Assembly (NCBI GenBank): GCA_940337035.1 | Contig: CALNHX010005209.1 | Coordinates: 47,541 to 111,540, forward strand | DNA: 64,000 bases | Source of the DNA: Agriotes lineatus | Taxonomy: Eukaryota; Arthropoda; Insecta; Coleoptera; Elateridae | Direction of reading: 5' to 3' | In this document: positions 63,001 through 64,000 of the stretch, one piece after another | Numbering within the stretch: position 1 is the first letter of the stretch | Layout of the letters: every line of letters begins with the position of its first letter | Translations under genes and position numbers: made by a program | The notes under the pieces: model-generated | Told to the model about the DNA's origin: nothing | The model's input: the letters and a program-made list of their open reading frames with translations, nothing else | The model's database searches: none

Positions 63001-64000
63001 TATGTCCCTAACGTCCCAGACGTCCCAGATGTCCTAAAGGTCTTATATATCCTTAATATCCCAGGCGTATTAGATGTCCCATATGTCCCATATGTTTCTA
63101 ATGTGCCAGGCGTCCTAAATGTCCCATATGTCTTTAACGTCCCGGACGTCCCAGACGTCCTAGATGTCCCATATGTCCTTAACGTCCCAAACGTCCCAGA
63201 TGTCCCATATGTCCCTAACGTCCCAAACGTCCCAGATGTCCCATATGTCCCTAATGTCCCAGGCGTCCTAGAAATTCCATATGTCCCTAACGTCCCAGAC
63301 GTCCCATATGTCCTTAACGTCCCAGACGTCCCAGACGTCCTAAATGTCCCATATGTCCCTAACGTCCCAGACGTCTCAGACGTCCTAGATGTCCTATATG
63401 TCCCTAACGTCCCAGACGTCTCAGACGTACTAAATGTCCCATATGTCCCTAACGTCCCAGACGTCCCATATGTCCTTAACGTCCCAGACGTCCCAGACGT
63501 CCTAAATGACCCATATGTCCCTAATGTCCCAGACGTCCTACATGTCCCATATGTCCCTAACGTCCCAGACGTCTCAGAAGTTCTAGATGTCCTATATGTA
63601 CCTAACGTCCCAGACGTCCCAGATGTCCCATATGTACCTAACGTCTCAGACGTCCCAGATGTCCCATATGTCCTTAACGTCCCAGACGTCTCAGATGTCC
63701 CATATGTCTCAAAGGTCCCTAATGTTTCAGGCGTCCCAGGTGTCCTATATGTCCCATATGTCCCTAATGTCCCAGACGTCCCAGCTGTTCCATATGTCCC
63801 TAACGTCCCAGATGTCCTAGATGTCTTATATGCCCCTAACGTCCCAGATGTCCCAGATCTCCCATATGTCCCTAACGTCCCAGACGTCCTAGGTGTCCCT
63901 TATATCCTTAATGTCCCAGACGTCTCAGATGTCCCATATGTCAATAACGTCCCAGACGTCCCAGATGTCTTATATGTCCCATATGTCCCTAATGTCCCAG
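55571..64000. repeat. higher-order tandem duplication with 4,937-bp offset
   Basis: Sequence from about 55571 recurs from about 60507 and the match runs to the window end (59063 aligns with 64000). Landmarks fit: CCAGTATATC at 56260 and 61197, and matching frames at 56737-57630 and 61674-62567, all 4,937 apart. I found only isolated differences, for example near 56580/61517, 58272/63209 and a one-base gap at 55692. The offset is not a multiple of 3 or 9. The second copy is cut by the window edge. Confidence 0.85.

Larger units (their letters stand above)
36530..64000. repeat. large satellite array built on a 9-bp unit with higher-order structure; continues past the right edge
   Basis: The array consists of 9-mers, mostly GTCCCAGAC, GTCCCAGAT, GTCCCATAT, GTCCCTAAC, GTCCTTAAC, GTCCTAGAT and GTCCTAAAT, commonly in groups of four (36 bp). 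Because 9 is a multiple of 3 and most units lack stops in several frames, long frames appear on both strands (up to 1182 codons at 56228-59776), encoding repeats such as VPDVPDVPYVLN on the plus strand and GTSGTSGTYG on the minus. Single-base deletions (near 47540, 48808, 54019, 55692) and a TAG at 59774 interrupt them without any sign of avoidance, and there are no introns, signal peptides or non-repeat domains. I therefore annotate satellite DNA, not genes. The plus strand is C-rich, and CpG occurs at each unit boundary of the form AC-GT. Confidence 0.95.

Noticed and set aside
36640..63820. Dozens of long frames in the satellite (up to 1182 codons) as giant repeat proteins
   Set aside because: A stop-free 9-bp unit opens frames on both strands by construction. 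Near-identical copies differ by single-base deletions, the 4,937-bp offset is not divisible by 3, and no non-repeat domain or start context exists.
36530..64000. CRISPR array
   Set aside because: Units are contiguous 9-mers without unique spacers, and the context is a eukaryotic genome with no cas genes.
36530..64000. Telomeric repeat array
   Set aside because: TTAGG occurs only within one of several 9-bp units and is not in tandem.

Overview
The window comes from an animal nuclear genome, almost certainly an arthropod and probably an insect. The evidence is one long coding exon ending in a chitin-binding (peritrophin-A) domain, AT-rich non-coding DNA, and a dense mixture of eukaryotic transposable elements: LINEs, a Penelope-like element, a Ty3/gypsy element and a palindromic MITE. 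No bacterial, phage or CRISPR features were seen. The species cannot be named from the sequence alone.

Layout. (1) 2-4567 (+): the 3' coding exon of a large Thr/Ser/Glu-rich secreted-type protein with a single C-terminal chitin-binding domain. It is open at the left window edge and is the only host gene I can support. (2) 4568-10802: AT-rich non-coding DNA with three decayed LINE fragments and one GC-rich block of unknown origin. (3) 10803-11649: a near-perfect long palindrome with mariner-like ends at TA dinucleotides. (4) About 11818-15005 (-): a 5'-truncated, frameshifted LINE with RT, RNase H and a terminal CCHC motif (I/LOA-like group). (5) 15496-19060 (-): a rearranged Penelope-like element with its N-terminal part downstream of its RT/GIY-YIG part, (TA)n tracts at both ends, and a degenerate hammerhead-ribozyme-like motif between the parts. 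(6) 19061-25270: AT-rich DNA, an inverted repeat enclosing a probable PLE tail, and one more LINE remnant. (7) 25271-36529: a complete, recent Ty3/gypsy retrotransposon with 2.4-kb LTRs, an intact Gag-Pol ORF and a nested 5'-truncated LINE with a 14-bp target-site duplication. (8) 36530-64000: more than 27 kb of a 9-bp-based satellite with higher-order structure, starting exactly at the 3' LTR boundary and running off the right edge.

No multi-gene pathway is present; the window shows genome turnover. The best leads are the satellite, the satellite-LTR junction and the permuted Penelope element. The satellite keeps a 9-bp phase over kilobases, is stop-poor in several frames, carries regularly spaced GGG tracts on the minus strand, and contains a tandem duplication at 4,937 bp offset that is nearly identical over at least 3.4 kb. 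The giant ORFs in it are best explained by a stop-free unit whose length is a multiple of three, so I do not annotate them as proteins.
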